Notes: generated by a model from the sequence alone, not told the origin. Positions 23,071-33,650 are shown, counted from the stretch's first letter. The stretch is 64,000 nt of DNA from Erinaceus europaeus (GCF_950295315.1 NC_080175.1:68174302-68238301), one strand, 5' to 3'. Numbers and translations are program-made.

Positions 23071-23264
23071 ATAACAAAAAAATACTGACTAGATAATAGA
23101 AACAAGTGACTTCCAAATACAAAAAATGGAAAAGGTGATAATACCTATGCCATGAATATGTCCTATCCACATTTTGGATACATTCTTGGAGCAGTGATCC
23201 AAAAACCAAAGAAGAAAGGAAGTTAAAAGTGTGATATACTCTCAGGCAGAAGTTGGAAAACAAG

Positions 23265-23495
23265 ATCAGGAGAGAAAACACAAGTAGAACCTGAACTGGA
23301 ATTGCCGTATTTATTGCCCCAAAGTAAAAGACTCTGGGGTGGGTGGGTGGGGGGAGAGTAAAGGTCCAAAAAGGATGCCAGAGGACCTAGTGGGGTTATG
23401 TGGAAAACTGAGCAATGTTATGCAGGTACAAACTATTGTATTTGCTGTCAAATGTAAAACACTAATTCCCCAACAAAGAAATTAAAAATAAATAA
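23265..23495 (+). mobile_element. L1 3' UTR
   Basis: 'ccccaaagtaaaagactctg', 'aaaggatgccagaggaccta' and 'ccccaacaaagaaatt' with an A-rich tail match 34575-34775. Confidence 0.75.
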
Positions 23496-23830
23496 ATGAC
23501 AGGAAAAGTGTGATATAGATAGAGGAAGGGAAGTAGAAATAGCAAGAACTGGACCAAAAAAATCCATCTTCAGGAACATACCAACATCACGTGGTTTACT
23601 GATGAAAAGATGTGAAGACAGGTAGCATTTTGCTAGGGGTTATTTCTACACTGTTAAAAAATGTAGTTTCAGATATGCATGCCCCTCAGCCGTCATCTGA
23701 AAGTTATTTTAACTTACTAAATAGACATTGGCTTATAATAAGAATTCATTTCAGCCATGATTTAAAGAGATAAAGGAAGAAAGATAGGGAACTATTACAG
23801 TAATATGGGGGGGGGGTTAATGTGGAAAAA
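23496..23830. other. Unique-looking sequence
   Basis: A run of nine G's lies near 23808. Nothing else was recognised. Confidence 0.4.
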
Positions 23831-23934
23831 ATGCACAGCCAGAGAGAGAGAGAGTGCATCAGTAGTGCACAGCACTTGCATGGGAAAAGTCCCAAGTTTT
23901 GCTTGTCTTGCCTTCTCCTGGACTTCATTGTGCA

Positions 23935-24925
23935 CCAGGCTGACTTTTTCAGTAGAAAGAGCAAGACAGAAAGGCAGAGAGAAAAGGAGGGAAAGAAACC
24001 ACAGACAGCACTGTTCCTACTCATGACCACAGGATGTGAGCTCAGATCTACAGGGATGTAGAGGTCACATAGGCTGCTAAGCTGAATATGGGCCCCAGAC
24101 CAAATCAATGGGGTCTATAGTCAACAATATTTATACACTTTTCCCATATTTGGGAGCTACTCTCTTCTCTGATCCAGATTTCTAGCCCTTTTTCCAGCCA
24201 TGACATTATCTCCCCAGACAATAACTTAGGTCCACCTGCATATCAGATGTCAGGCTCAGAAAAAAACTAGTATAGTTATGGGCCCTTTGGAACATAATTA
24301 AAATAGGCCTACTAGCTATCTTCAAAACGGAGACCCCATCTGCAATATTCCAGCCTTTAGGTTCATGATTAGTCAACATTTTGTTTGGCTTTATGTGTCA
24401 ACTCTTTTTTCAGTCACCAGCTTCCAGATGCTACTATGATGCCAACTGGACCTCATGGGGCAGACAAACCCTCACGGGGCAGACACCAATGTGTCCTAGA
24501 GCCCTGCTTGCCCAGAGCCCTGCCCCACTAGAGAAAGAGAGCGACAGACTGGGAGTATGGAGCGACCTGCCAACGCCCATGTTCAGTGGGGAAGCAATTA
24601 CAGAAGTCAGACCTTCCACTTCGGCATCCCATAATGACCCTGGGTCCATACTCCCAGAGGGATAAAGAATAGGAAAGCTATCAGGGGAAGGGATGGATAC
24701 AGAATTCTGGTGGTGGGAAGTGTGTGAAGTTGTTCCTTTCTTGTCCTGTGGTTTTGCTGGTGTTCCCTTTTTGTAAATAAAAATTAAAAAAAAAAAAAAA
24801 GAAAAAAGAAAAAGAAACCACAGCACCAAAGCTTCCTTCAGTACAGTGACTGGACAGCACGCAATCCAATTGATTGATTTTGCTGCCCCAGGATATGGCT
24901 TGATCCCCAGCACCACCAGTATCCA
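23935..24925 (-). mobile_element. SINE type d-like, split by H1
   Basis: 23935-24004 and 24811-24925 join into one degraded tRNA-like SINE ('accacagcaccaaagcttcc', 'cttgatccccagcaccacca') once the H1 copy is removed. Confidence 0.6.
24005..24810 (+). mobile_element. H1 retroposon with TSD
   Basis: Matches the last ~800 bp of the long H1 copy. It is 5'-truncated and ends in an A-rich tail of about 28 bases. The exact 13-bp TSD 'aaagaaaccacag' (23992-24004 and 24811-24823) shows that H1 moves by target-primed reverse transcription with poly(A), like L1-driven elements. Confidence 0.85.
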
Positions 24926-25039
24926 GAACAATAAAATTAAGTGAAATAAAAAAGTCAGTGGAGGAACAGCAACTTCTTAGTATGTCTCTGAGACAACTAG
25001 AAATTCAATAAATGAACACAGTAGTCTCATCAAACTCCA

Positions 25040-25100
25040 GAAAAGGAATAATATATATATACATTTATATGTGTGTGTATATATATATATATACATATAG
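25040..25100. repeat. (TA)n/(TG)n microsatellite
   Basis: Imperfect alternating TA and TG runs. Confidence 0.85.
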
Positions 25101-25137
25101 ATTCATTTCAGTGGCAAAAAAATCTTGTTTCTAGATT

Positions 25138-25347
25138 TAAAAAAAATTCATTTTACTTTATTTATTTAGGATAGAGACAGAGAGAAATTTAGAGGGGAGG
25201 GGGAGAAGGGGAGAGAAAGAGAGATCTTCAGCACTGTTTGACTGCTCAGGAAGCCTCACCCCTGCAGGTAGGTACCATGAGCTTGACCCTGGGTCCTTGC
25301 CCAGTGAAATGTACACACTCTACTGGGTATGCCATGTTCCAGCACAT
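25138..25347 (-). mobile_element. SINE type a
   Basis: 'tttatttatttaggatagag', 'acccctgcaggtaggtacca' and 'ctgggtatgccatgttccag'. Confidence 0.75.
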
Positions 25348-25572
25348 TTGATACTAGATTTTATTCTATCTTGTTAAATATATATTAATATGTATAGCAA
25401 AGGAAATCCTGTAGGGCTAGTCTTACGTACGACCATAAAATACTTCCCATTTCAAGTCATTAGTTAAACACAACAACATACCAGGAGAATGAACAATAAA
25501 CACACCATAGACAACCCCTTATTTGGATGGAAATGAAGCGTCAGCCGGTAACTTGAAGATAGCACATTTTAC

Positions 25573-25804
25573 CTGTGTAGATGTAGTCCACATAGGCAGG
25601 ATGAGTCTTTGTGAAGACCTCTTTTACTTTCTCTATCTTATCGGGTCTGATCTTCGCTGCAAACGGCGTGTACATCACAGAGAAGGACTCTGCTCTGGTG
25701 ATGGCTTCTTCAACCATAGCCTGAGAGGAAACAATCTCTGTGGCATCAGGAACGACATATGACTCCTTAACAAAATGTGAAACTATCATCACCTTTAAGG
25801 GTGC
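25573..25804 (-). CDS. Internal coding exon of an unidentified gene
   Basis: On the minus strand a 232-nt open frame begins after an acceptor 'tatatattttcag' and ends at a donor 'cag|gtaaaa'. It starts in phase 0 and reads APLKVMIVSHFVKESYVVPD, continuing to '...KTHPAYVDYIYT' with one base left over for the next codon. The 77 complete codons contain no stop. Residues are mixed and soluble-looking, with no signal peptide, membrane segment or low-complexity bias, unlike the repeat ORFs around it. Several CpGs occur inside it. I do not recognise the protein. No second exon was found, which is usual for mammalian introns of this size. It could instead be a preserved piece of a dead gene, but both splice sites are intact. 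If real, much of this window is intron of a minus-strand gene. Confidence 0.65.
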
Positions 25805-25874
25805 CTGAAAATATATACACTGTGCTGCAAAGATAACCTATTTCGGTTTTGAATATTCATTAGCATGAAATTTT

Positions 25875-26025
25875 TAAAAAGATTTTATTTATTTATTAAT
25901 GAGAAACATAGAAGGAGAGAGAAAGAACCAGGCATCACCCTGGTACATGTGCTGCTGGGGACTGAACTCAGGACCTCATGCTTGAGAGTCCTATGCTTTA
26001 TCCACTGTGCCACCTCCCAGACCAC
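25875..26025 (-). mobile_element. SINE type c with TSD
   Basis: 'gattttatttatttattaat', 'tggtacatgtgctgctgggg' and 'tgctttatccactgtgccac' give a complete copy. The exact 14-bp TSD 'tagcatgaaatttt' lies at 25861-25874 and 26026-26039. Confidence 0.9.
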
Positions 26026-26039
26026 TAGCATGAAATTTT

Positions 26040-26470
26040 AATTAGTTCTGGAGATGTCACTGCACATGAGGCAAACCAATTAGAGGAAGAAAGCTTGCAA
26101 ATAGATACTTTGTACTTGAATTTGCTTTTTGATCAAAAGAAAATCTGTATTTTCTGAGGCATCTGTTTTTACTTGATACATAAATAGGAAATTCTTGAGT
26201 CTGATAGAATTACCTTTGTCATGAAGAGACAGTGATGAATGATTTGTACTTACAAAACTAATTGAAATATCTAGATTTAAGTATCTTCTATAGATAACAT
26301 GACAAACTAGATGAACTATTTTTTTCTTGTCTTTTTCCAATACCTGGGAAAGTCTTTTGGAAAAAAGGGAAAATGTTCTTGTCATCCTCCTAGCCAAATG
26401 TTTTTCTCTTTCCTCCAGATCACAGAGCCATCTGAGACGGCTTCAGCTATTTAAGAATTCCCTTTGTTCA
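26040..26470. other. Unique-looking sequence
   Basis: No splice-bounded exon was found on either strand despite the nearby exon. Confidence 0.4.
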
Positions 26471-26471
26471 A

Positions 26472-26775
26472 GGGGGCCAGGTGGTAGCGCACTGGGTTAA
26501 GCACACTGGGTTAAGCGCACATAATATGAAGCATCAGGACCTGCTCAAGGATCCCCATTCGAGACCCCAGCTCCCCACCTGCAGCGGGGCTGTTTCACAA
26601 GTAGTGAAGCAGGTCTGCAGGCGTCTCTCTTCACTTCTCTATCTCCCCTTCCTCTCTCAATTTCTCTCTGTACTATCCAATAATAATAATAAAAAAGTCT
26701 CCAGGAGAAGTGGATTCATAGTGCTTGCACTGAGATCCAGCGATAACCCTGGAGCCAGAAAAAAAAATTCCTTTG
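26472..26775 (+). mobile_element. SINE type b with right module
   Basis: The head carries a small duplication ('cactgggttaagc' twice), then body, short AAT linker, 'gtctccaggagaagtggatt', 'gataaccctggagccag' and A's. Confidence 0.85.
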
Positions 26776-27019
26776 CTCGTGGGTCAGTCTTGATAAAAGC
26801 CTGCCATGATTCTGAGCTTTCTGTTTTAATGAGGTCTCTTAGTATTCGTAATAGACCAAGAAAGGAAGTTACATGAAGTTTTAAAAGGAATTCATTCCTT
26901 CCCTACAATTTTCTTTTTAATGAGGCTTGAACAGCAAATAAAGATTAGTAATGTCTATACATATTCTTTGAAAACTACTAAAACAAATTGTAAAAAAATC
27001 CCTATTTATTTGTAAAACT

Positions 27020-27146
27020 AGATATTTTTCTTTTATTAGACCATTGCTCAGCTCTGGTTTATAGTGATATTGAGGATTGAATCTGTGACCCTGTAGTCTC
27101 AGGCATGAGATTTTTTGCATAACTACTATGCTCTCTCCCTCACCTT
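27020..27146 (-). mobile_element. SINE type d
   Basis: 'cagctctggtttatagtgat', 'attgaatctgtgaccctgta' and 'cataactactatgctctctc'. Confidence 0.7.
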
Positions 27147-27688
27147 TAAGACAAGATATTTTCCCCCTTGACACCAGAAAGTACCAGCAAGTAAGAAGGA
27201 AAGACATTAACTTTCTAAGAAGGGGAATCCCCACTTAACAAAGCACATTGTGTATTATTATTGGCATAAGATTTTGTAAATGATTTCTACTGATGTCAAC
27301 AGCGATAACAATTGACTGAACTGAAAAGTATAGTTTAACCCATTCATTGTCTGTCCCTTCCCCTGACTTCAAATCCCTCCCCTGATCATCTATATGGGAA
27401 GGAACAACTATGCACGATTTGGATTCTTGTTTCTTTAAGATTGGGGTTAGGAAATAATGTAAAGTATCTACTTCACATCTTCAATCTGACATGAGGCAAA
27501 TTTTGAAATGAAACTCAACACATTTCTGAATGAGGGAACTTGCAAGATTCACAATATTGTCTTTTTCATGTTCAAGGAACTTGGAAGAAAAATCAAGAAT
27601 TTTACTGCAATGCCAAGGCCAGAGTCTATGTGCTGAGACCCAGAGGCTCACATTGCAAGCTCACACAGTAACGTGGCAGCAGCTCTAC

Positions 27689-27689
<1 letters not shown>
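27147..27689. other. Unique-looking sequence
   Basis: Nothing recognised. Confidence 0.4.

Positions 27690-27735
<46 letters not shown>
27690..27735. repeat. (CA)n microsatellite
   Basis: About 23 uninterrupted CA units. Confidence 0.95.
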
Positions 27736-27737
<2 letters not shown>

Positions 27738-28064
27738 GATAGAACCTCTAACAAGGTACTTAGGATACAGCCTCTGAAGAAAATGAAGATTCCTTCCAGT
27801 GAGTAGTGAAAAGATTTTCTCCAGCTTAGAACCGACTCTGGGATGGCTTGTTCAGAACAACCAAGTAAATGTTCACATGTAGAATGATATGCGAGTGAGG
27901 AGGTTATTCTCCACTTCAGCATCAAGTCCATGATCTAATTTCACTGTCTTTTGAAAAAAATATTCCCCCACTTTCTGGTGTGGGGAGATTAATTTAATGG
28001 TTAACCCAATGGGTACAACTTCTCATATTCCCTTCTATTTCACATGAAAAGAGAGCTTCACATG

Positions 28065-28252
28065 AAAGAGAGTATGTTTATGTGGGAGGAGAGGGAAGGG
28101 GGAGGGGAAGAGAGAGAGAGAGAGAGAGAGAGGTAGCTCTGCTTTACCACTTGTGAAGCTTTCCCCACTGCAGGTAGGGACCAGGGCCTTGAACCCAGGT
28201 CCTTGTAGAATGTAATATGTGCACTTTACCAGATGTGCCACCACCTGGCCCC
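28065..28252 (-). mobile_element. SINE type a with (GA)n expansion
   Basis: A GA run (28109-28132) lies in the body. 'tgaagctttccccactgcag' and 'gtgccaccacctggcccc' follow. Confidence 0.8.
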
Positions 28253-28666
28253 TCTCCTGGTACAGTCACATGGGTTTCCCTCTGAGTGTCTGTATCCTAA
28301 TTTCCTCTTTTTATAAGGATACTCATCATACTGGATTAAAGGTCATCTATACATCACATTTGAACTTAATGACTTCTTTATCTTATTTGCAAAAATAGTC
28401 ACAGTCTGAAGCAATGATGTTAGAATGTCAGTATGTGAAAGACTGACTGGCGGTTGAGGGAAGGTGGTGGCACAATTTAACCCAGAATAGTTCCAGACAC
28501 CCAGGTAGTTTTTTTTTTTTTAAATTATCTTGTTTGTTTTTTGTTTTGTTTGTTCTTTGCCTCCAGGGTTATATTGCTGGGGCTCAGTGCCTGCACTACA
28601 AATTCACTGCTCCTGGAGGCTATTTTTCCCCCTTTTGTTGCCTTTGTTGTTTATCATTGTTGTTGT

Positions 28667-28736
28667 GGGATGCATTGGATCGACCTTCTCGTGGTGCATC
28701 CCGTGAGTACCCATTCATTGGGGAAACTGACGATCC
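28667..28736 (+). ncRNA. HDV-like self-cleaving ribozyme at the element's 5' end
   Basis: The first 70 nt fold into the nested double pseudoknot of HDV-like ribozymes. P1 pairs 28667-28674 (GGGATGCA) with 28695-28702 (TGCATCCC). P2 pairs 28677-28682 (GGATCG) with 28731-28736 (CGATCC). P3 pairs 28683-28685 (ACC) with 28693-28695 (GGT), so P1's last pair and P3 share one base. L3 is TTCTCGT, close to the family's UCCUCGC-type loop. P4 pairs 28710-28713 (CCCA) with 28719-28722 (TGGG). J4/2 ends CTGA, matching the CNRA active-site motif directly before P2, which would make C28727 the catalytic cytosine. P1.1 is weak. Predicted cleavage falls just before G28667, exactly at the TSD boundary. LINEs such as R2, RTE and L1Tc use this ribozyme family to cut out their 5' end. 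Confidence 0.85.
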
Positions 28737-28858
28737 TTCCTAGCCGACTGAATCCACATGGATCCCAGTCACTTTCAAAGCCAGCAACAAGCAGCTCCTG
28801 ACAGCTTTCAATCTGACCTGTTGACTGGCTACGTAAGAAGGGCAAATGCTAGAAGAAG
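28667..28858 (+). mobile_element. Vingi-derived non-autonomous retroelement (192 bp)
   Basis: A short element inserted in the GTT linker of a SINE. It is flanked by an 11-bp duplication 'attgttgttgt' (28656-28666 and 28859-28869; the site is itself repetitive). Its last ~40 bases ('gttgactggctacgtaagaa' onward, ending 'gctagaagaag') match the 3' end of the longer Vingi piece at 5446-5720. Its 5' 70 nt form an HDV-like ribozyme. It therefore has both LINE ends and almost none of the coding middle. Internally deleted Vingi families are reported for the European hedgehog, so this is probably one of them. Confidence 0.8.
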
Positions 28859-29091
28859 ATTGTTGTTGTTGTTATTGCTGTTGTTGTTGGGTAGGACAGA
28901 GAGAAATCCAGAGAGGAGGGGAAGACATAGAGGGGGAAAGAAAGACACCTGCAGGTGGGGAACCGGGGGCTTCACCGCTTGTAAAGCGACTCCCTGCAGG
29001 TGGGGAACCAGGGGCTCGATCCAGGATCCTTGCTCTGGTCCTTGCGCTTTGCACCATGTGCGCTTAACCTGCTGCATTACCGCTCAGCTCC

Positions 29092-29278
29092 CTTAAATTA
29101 TCTTTATTTATTTGATAGAGGCATTCAGAAACCGAGAGGAAGGAGGAGGTAGATAGGGAGAGAGACAGAGAGACTCCTGCAGCACTGCTTCACTACATGC
29201 AAAGTAGGTGGGGACTGGGGAGCTTAAACCCAGTTCCTTGCTCATTGTAACGTGTACTCAACTAGGTGTGTCACCCAG
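29092..29278 (-). mobile_element. SINE type a
   Basis: 'attatctttatttatttgat', body, and 'ctcaactaggtgtgtcaccc'. The 'ccctgcag' block is partly deleted. It directly abuts the head of the previous SINE. Confidence 0.75.
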
Positions 29279-29932
29279 ATAGGTTTTTTGTTTTGTTTTT
29301 TATCATGTTTCTGAATAACTTAGGGAGGAGAATTTTGATTTAAATTGTAGTTCAAAAAAAAAATCAGTGAAGGCCTTTAATTCTTGTTTGCTTCCAGCAA
29401 ATCATGAATAGTATCTTGTAAGGCCAGGATGGGAGAAAATACACTCTTCTTCCCATTTCTGTTCCAGTGGCTGGCAGCTTAAGGGACTGCTGGCAGGGAA
29501 GCTTCCAGAAGCCATCTCACAGTAGGGAAGCAGCAAGTTGTGCCCAAGAGCCTGTACCAGCTTTTATTTTTGGCCACTGGCAGAAGTGTGGTTTCTGTGT
29601 GGAGCTTGATCTGCTCCCCAAACACTCTTCACTGTTGGATTGATGCCCAAGGCATCACATTACATTTAGGGGGATGTGCTGACAAGGGTCTCTCTCTCTC
29701 CTCACCCCAGAACCAACAGATATGATGTTCCTTGTGTGTCTTCTGCCCTCCTTGCTGAAGATGGGCAAGAGTGAGTGAGCAGAATACATACGTAATAGTA
29801 ATAGCAGAGCTGACTTCTCCACGAAGATGTTTTCTCAAAGGAAAGTATAGCTCCAAGAAGAAAAAAATGTAACAGAGTAGAAATGAGATTACAGATTACT
29901 CTTGTACCTGATTCTGATACATCATTCTTATG

Positions 29933-29986
<54 letters not shown>

Positions 29987-30063
29987 TGTGTGCGTCTTGT
30001 GTGAGTACGGTTGTCAGAAAAGTCATGATGCATTTTTTTTTGTATAGGAAAACAAAAAAAAAT
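29279..30063. other. Unique-looking sequence with (TG)n(AG)n
   Basis: A compound TG/AG microsatellite lies at 29931-29990. The GC-richer 29440-29860 part shows no splice-bounded exon. Confidence 0.45.
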
Positions 30064-30073
30064 ACATCATGGA

Positions 30074-30355
30074 TTTTTTAACATTTATTTATTTATTTTC
30101 CCTTTTGTTGCCCTTATTTTTTATTGTTGTTGTAGTTATTATTTGATGTCATTGCTATTGGATAGGACAGAGAGAAATGGAGAGAGGAGGGGAAGACAGA
30201 GAGGAGGAGATAAAGATAGACATCTGCAGACCTGCTTCACCGCCTATGAAGTGACTCCCTACAGGTGGGGAGCAGGGACTCGAACCGGGATCCTTACACA
30301 GGTCCTTGTGCTTTGCGTCTCATGTGCTTAACCCGCTGCGCTACCGCCTGACTCC
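30074..30355 (-). mobile_element. SINE type b with TSD
   Basis: Complete, from 'catttatttatttattttcc' to 'gcgctaccgcctgactccc'. 'acatcatgga' flanks both ends (30064-30073 and about 30357-30366). Confidence 0.85.
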
Positions 30356-30506
30356 CACATCATGGAGTTTTTGACAGCCCAGTATATTTGCAATTCTTTC
30401 AGAGATAATCATGACATTTTGATCCTATTTCCAACTGCTCTTATAAAGTAATGGGATATAATAGTGTATATACCTATACACTATAGTCACATATTGTGCG
30501 CATGTG

Positions 30507-30537
<31 letters not shown>

Positions 30538-30556
30538 ACAGACACACATACACACT
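30507..30556. repeat. (CA)n microsatellite
   Basis: About 20 CA units with two GACA interruptions. Confidence 0.95.
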
Positions 30557-31394
30557 CTTTGTTATCTTAGATATCTAAAGGGCACAAAGCACAGTGATGT
30601 CAGGTCTATTATAGTAGATTCTTAACCATTGAATTCTCATAGAAGTACAAAGCCCAAACTAACTTAGTTATAATAATAATTAACTATTGCTATTTAAACT
30701 CTTTCTAAGACTAGCCAATTAGACTTCGACGGACTAAGCGTGGCAATCTAGTAGAAAGACCCAAAGAAGGATGATCCCATAAACTTATACCAGTTTGGAT
30801 ACCACATATGACACTCAACATTTTAACAACTAGGAGAAAGTCTAAGCTCCTCAGATAAATAAAAGAGCAACAAAAGACTTCACTTAATGATGACCTTTTC
30901 AGTCAATAGAAGACATCTCATCATCTGGGGCCCAATCCTTGGATTCCTCCACAGATATCATGGGCCTAAACCTCAATTAGATTCTTCTCTCCACCATCAC
31001 TGGTCACCTTTATCAAGAACATCATCATAAATCCTCTCCTGGGCCACTCCAGGAACTTGTCCTCCCTCTAAAGTAGCAATGGCAGGGACTGCCCCACTTT
31101 CTGAAGGGAGGCTGAGTCACCCTACTTTGTCATTTGAGGAAGACAGATCCTGAAATGAGTGCAGCCTAAAACATTCCCAGTTGTGACCATGAACTATGAG
31201 CTCAGACTGACAGGTACTCAGAGATTATACAAACTCCTATGCTAAATATGTATATATATGCCTTGGTTCAAGTTGATGGGATAAATAGTTAATTTTATTC
31301 ATATATTTTCTTCCAGATTGGGAGCTATTCTCTGACATAATCCAGCTTTCTAGACCTCTTCTTATCTTTCACACTATCTTTCCAGACAATATTG

Positions 31395-31615
31395 TTTTAA
31401 AATTTTTTATTATCTTTATTTATTTATTGGAGAGAGACAGTCAGAAATTGAGAGGGAAGGGAGGGATAGAGAGGGTGAGAGACAGAGAGACACCAGCAGT
31501 CTTGCTTCACCACTTGCGAAGCTTTCCTCCTGTAGGTGGGGACCAGGGGTTCGAACCTGTGTCCTTGTGCATTGTAATGTGTACGCTCAACCAGGTGTGC
31601 CACCACCTGGCCCCC
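31395..31615 (-). mobile_element. SINE type a with TSD
   Basis: Complete copy inside H2. The TSD 'ccagacaatatt' / 'ccagataatatt' (31383-31394 and 31616-31627) has one mismatch. Confidence 0.9.
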
Positions 31616-31743
31616 CAGATAATATTTTTTGTCCACCTCCATGTTAGCTATCAAACTCAAGCAATACTACAAAAGTCATGGGTCCATAGGAACATACCAA
31701 AAAAATAGACTCCCTAGCTTCTTTTCACCCTAAGATTCCTATT

Positions 31744-31819
31744 TTCCCATCTAAGTACTAACCAGGCCCAATCCTTAGCTTATGAGATCAAGCGTGTTCA
31801 GGGTGGTATGGCCATAGAC
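31744..31819 (-). pseudogene. 5S rRNA retropseudogene with TSD
   Basis: The minus strand begins like 5S rRNA ('gtctatggccataccaccct', 'gaac') and ends 'gcctggttagtacttagatg' 'gg'. An internal segment of the 5S gene is deleted. An exact 11-bp TSD, 'agattcctatt' (31733-31743 and 31820-31830), flanks it. The A-tail is only two bases. Not a working gene: it is truncated and the internal promoter region is incomplete. Confidence 0.85.
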
Positions 31820-32579
31820 AGATTCCTATTCTCATCTACTCTATTTCTACTTTTTGGTTCCTGTTCATTAATCATTTTGCCCTGCTTTATATTTTGCCAC
31901 CTTTCAGCCATCACCAAGTTGCAAATGCTATCATGATTTCATCCTGACTTACCTGGACAGATGATCTCACCAATGTGTTCTGGAATCTCTCCTCTCCCCA
32001 GAGCCTTACCCCTCCAGGGAAAGACAGAAATAGGCTGGGGTATGGATCGACCTGCCAAAGTTCATGCCCAGTAGAGAAGCAATTACAGAAGCCAGAACTC
32101 CCATAAAAAATTTTGGTCCATACTCACAGAGGGGGAGAAATGACAGAGAAAGATGACTTAAAGGCTCTGAACTTCAACAATATCAGGACCCACAGAGGAG
32201 GAAAAAAGGAAGACTATTTGAAAATAGTAATATGTGTAGGTGTGTGACACAGAAAGGAAGAAAAGGCAGGACCATGGAAAAGAATGGGCAAATATATAAA
32301 AATATAGAGAAATATTTATAGGAATAATAGTTAACCCATATCTGCAAACTTGGGAGAACTACTGTAGCTTCCAGTGGAGGGAAGGGGGATGCAGAACTCT
32401 GGTGGTGAGAATGGTGCATAATTATACCCCTATTATCCTATACTTTTGTAAATCAATATTTACTGTATTACTTATTTATTACTGTAAATGAGTAATAAAA
32501 TTTTTAAAAATTGAAAAAAAGTAATTTTTTAAGATCTGTATAATCTTTCCTCCCTTGCAACTCTTATAGCCAAAGAAGC

Positions 32580-32686
32580 TACTGCCCCCCAACCCCCACG
32601 GAAGTGCTGGGAATTGAACCTGGGACCTTCATTGCCTCAATAATGAAAGTCTTTTGAATAACCATTATGTTATCTCTCCAGCCCAT
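32580..32686 (-). mobile_element. SINE type d
   Basis: 'gggaattgaacctgggacct' and 'taaccattatgttatctctc'. Confidence 0.7.
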
Positions 32687-33241
32687 TCTTTTTTAAAGCT
32701 TAAGATTTTGTAGTACACAGATATTAGAATATAAATTCTAATTCTTTCAATTGGTCAAGGATGTTTCCTTGCTTTTGAAAACAGAGAAAGAGATTCACTG
32801 AGTAACTAGAGCTTGAACACACCAAGCTACTGGAAATGGAGGCATATTCCAAAGGACAGTTTTAAATATGCCAAATGTGTTCTATCATTGAGTAATTTGT
32901 TGGGGGGGTTTCTGCATGTGTGCAGAAAATGAGATTGTTACTCCCAGGTCCTGGAATTAAGTGCACATTGCTGATATCCTTTCTCTAGTGTTAGACTTAA
33001 ACTTTAAAATTAGGTGTTTACATTTGGGGTCCTAATAACTGTCTATTGTTATTCTTACTCTTATCAAAGTTTCAAAGCTTGTAGCTACATATATCTCAAG
33101 GGTGTGTGGGAAGATCATTTTCTCTACAAACAAAAATTTATAATAATTTACCCTGTACCTTAGTTAAGCAGGAAAAAAAAAAGCAACTTGCAACCTCAGG
33201 AACCAATTTGTCTAGGAGAATTGTTGTTTTCAGTCTATCTT
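32687..33241. other. Unique-looking sequence
   Basis: Nothing recognised. Confidence 0.4.
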
Positions 33242-33430
33242 TTTTTAAAGTATTTTAATTTAATTTAATTTTTATTTTTGAGAGAGATGCAGAGAGAGAA
33301 AGACACAGACAGAAACGCCAGAGCACTGTTCAGCTCTGGTTTATGGTGGTGCAGGGCACTGAACCTGGAATTTCGGAGCCTCAGGCATGAGAGTGTCTTT
33401 GCATAACCATTATGCTATCTACCCTGGCCC
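33242..33430 (-). mobile_element. SINE type d, longer form
   Basis: T-rich tail complement, a 'gagagagatgcagagagaga' body, 'tcagctctggtttatggtgg' and 'cataaccattatgctatcta'. Confidence 0.75.
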
Positions 33431-33443
33431 AAGTTTATCTTCT

Positions 33444-33650
33444 TTATAAAATTTTTTTGTTATATTTATTTACTTATTGGATAGAGATATCCAGCCAAAT
33501 CTCTCTGTATAGAGATACAGAGAGACACCTGCAACTCTGCTTCACCACTCACAAAGCTGTCACCCTACAGGTAGGGACCAGGGCTTATACCTGGTCCTCG
33601 CACAATGTAACGTGTGTGCTCAACCAGGTATGTCACCATCCAGCTTCTTT
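33444..33650 (-). mobile_element. SINE type a
   Basis: 'ttatttacttattggataga', 'caccctacaggtagggacca' and 'gctcaaccaggtatgtcacc'. Confidence 0.75.

Larger units (their letters stand above)
28512..29091 (-). mobile_element. SINE type b, split by a Vingi derivative
   Basis: The right module (28560-28625) and linker start are separated from the rest of the linker, body and head (28870-29091) by the 192-bp element at 28667-28858. The body also carries a partial tandem repeat of 'cctgcaggtggggaacc'. Without the insertion and one TSD copy, the linker is an ordinary GTT repeat. Confidence 0.85.
30690..32515 (+). mobile_element. H2 retroposon, long old copy
   Basis: It keeps the order of the long H1 copy (for example 'atcatgggcctaaacctcaa', 'gaacttgtcctccctctaa', 'gggagctattctctgacata', 'aagcaattacagaagccaga') but is much diverged. 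Its 3' end is distinct: 'ctctggtggtgagaatggtg' to 'taatgagtaataaaatt' and an A-run. This copy links the H1 and H2 tails as one lineage. A SINE (31395-31615) and a 5S pseudogene (31744-31819) are nested in it. Confidence 0.65.

Noticed and set aside
28669..28845. The HDV-like fold as evidence of a viral insertion
   Set aside because: Only the ribozyme fold is shared. It begins exactly at a LINE-derived element boundary and no delta-antigen-like coding sequence is present.
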